Shown here: positions 63,061 to 64,000 of the stretch, one piece after another
Position numbering within the stretch: position 1 is the first letter of the stretch
Layout of the letters: each line of letters starts with the position of its first letter
NCBI GenBank assembly: GCA_030710605.1
Contig: CP092875.1
Location: 65,650,623 to 65,714,622, forward strand
DNA from: Cordylochernes scorpioides
Lineage: Eukaryota; Arthropoda; Arachnida; Pseudoscorpiones; Chernetidae
DNA length: 64,000 nt
Direction of reading: 5' to 3'
Notes under the pieces: generated by a model
What the model was told of the DNA's origin: nothing
The model's database searches: none
Seen by the model: the letters and a program-made list of their open reading frames with translations, nothing else
Translations under genes and position numbers: made by a program

Positions 63061-63290
63061 TATATCGCATATGTTTCTTTTCAAATCAAACAATTTTTTA
63101 CTGTCCTTACTGCGATTATATAAATAATAAGCGGGTCTGGCTCATCAGTAGTGAGCCCTCACAGCGGTTTCGCCAGTTAGATAAACTATACCGTTCTAAT
63201 ATTGCATTTGGCTGTTTTCTTCTATATTCGGGACTGATCCAGCCGCTGAAAGTAGTTTCAATTTTCAATAAAAGATGGCGCGCTTATGTA
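63060..63290 (+). repeat. Rep-C half copy with extra 3' sequence
   Basis: TTACTGTCCTTACTGCGATT, GTCTGGCTCATCAGTAGTGA, GCGGTTTCGCCAGTTAG, then unrelated DNA and a tail remnant AAAAGATGGCGCGCTTATGT near 63270. Confidence 0.6.
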
Positions 63291-63587
63291 TCTTGTTAAT
63301 TAGGAGATTGTAACCATTGTTTAATGGTTTTGGTGTTTATTTAATAATCAGAAATTAGCGCTTTAACAATGATGGCAGGATATCTCGATTTACAACGTGT
63401 GATCAATAATTTCCAGGAATGAGACTGGATCACGTAAATTATTCCAAATAATGAAATAATTTTGTAAGGACCTTATAGATAGAGCATTTATCAACACGTA
63501 GAAAAAATATTGATCACACAGACGCACGCGCACACGTTTTTTCGAATTTATAAGCTCGAGTATATCAGAACATTTTCTAACTTCAGT

Positions 63588-64000
63588 ATGGAATGTTTTG
63601 AAAAACAGCGAGTCTGCATAGAGGTTTGCTTTAAATTAGGGAAAACAGCTTCCGAATCATTTCAAATGTTGAAGCAGGCTTTTAAAGAAGATGCCCTATC
63701 ACAATCGAGGACATTTGAATGGTTTGCACGATTTAAAGCTGGTCGCACAAGCGTCAAGGATGATCTACACACTGGCAGACCTTTATCGATAATTATTTAT
63801 TTAAGTAACCCAGGTTCCTGGAGCGTACAGAAATTTATCGATAAGAAAACCCGAAAATGCACTCAAAATCAAGTCATCAATCAAAGAAAACCCAAGAATA
63901 ACTATCAGAGAGCTATCAGAAGACTTGGATATCTCTTTTGTAACATGCCAAACCATTATAAAGAATGATCTGCATTTTAAACGATCCCCGGCTAAATTTT
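63588..64000 (+). pseudogene. mariner transposase N-terminal half (cut by window end)
   Basis: The ATG at 63588 starts MECFEKQRVCIEVCFKLGKT, then SESFQMLKQAFKEDALSQSR, TFEWFARFKAGRTSVKDD and TGRPLS: the first helix-turn-helix of mariner transposases (K-x-G-x-x-x-x-E...F.W..RF..GR..V.DD...GRP). After about 63790 a segment is inserted or shifted. The second HTH (TIRELSEDLDISFVTCQTII, then KNDLHFKRSPAKF) is in another frame at about 63902-64000. Upstream of the ATG, ATTGATCACACAGACGCACG may be near the 5' terminus. Not functional as it stands. Confidence 0.85.

Overview
This 64-kb window is AT-rich eukaryotic DNA made almost entirely of transposable elements and their debris. I found no host protein-coding gene, rRNA or canonical tRNA. 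The mix of element types (Mag-type Ty3/gypsy, Ty1/copia, a Penelope-like element with a GIY-YIG nuclease, Tc1/mariner relatives including a DUF4817-type transposase, Jockey/R1-like LINE debris, a tRNA-derived SINE) fits an arthropod. A chelicerate such as a spider is plausible but not proven. One 100-N assembly gap lies at 21882-21981.

Layout. 1-7330: a minus-strand non-LTR retrotransposon split by a decayed minus-strand Ty3/gypsy element (249-5280) with a 5-bp target duplication. 7466-8560: a decayed DUF4817/Tc1-mariner-type transposase. 9.6-15.5 kb: nested small repeats. 15539-19937: a young Mag-type Ty3/gypsy element with matching 255-bp LTRs and a few coding lesions. 20-31 kb: SINEs, LINE 3' ends, small palindromic repeats, a GC-rich unique island and a solo-LTR-like block. 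31327-34651: a ~3.3-kb near-perfect palindrome of two Penelope-like copies meeting at truncated 5' ends. 35889-37920: a truncated copia element. 40447-45185: a young copia element (258-bp LTRs, TSD GAAAG) whose integrase core is replaced by an inverted copy of its own protease region. 46-53 kb: SINEs, mariner fragments and palindromic repeats. 53262-57741: a 79-bp minisatellite (~57 units) with a 1344-bp higher-order duplication. 57.7-64 kb: more palindromic repeats and a partial mariner transposase cut by the window edge.

The most unusual signal is four small repeat families, called here Rep-A to Rep-D. Each can occur as a long hairpin (inverted-repeat) unit. They look like foldback MITEs, yet each has a conserved tail at one end only and is flanked by 10-16 bp target duplications of variable length. 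That is the signature of target-primed retroposition rather than cut-and-paste transposition. Rep-B carries a tRNA-like Pol III head with a full cloverleaf. Rep-C carries hammerhead-like boxes (CTGATGA and GAAA) closed by a stem with one covarying pair. These may be inverted-dimer ('foldback') retroposons.

The coding elements do not form a cellular pathway. The enzymes visible (LINE endonuclease/RT, Penelope RT/GIY-YIG nuclease, copia and Mag polyproteins, mariner transposases) are candidates for having mobilised the non-autonomous families. Coordinates of repeats without stated target duplications are approximate.
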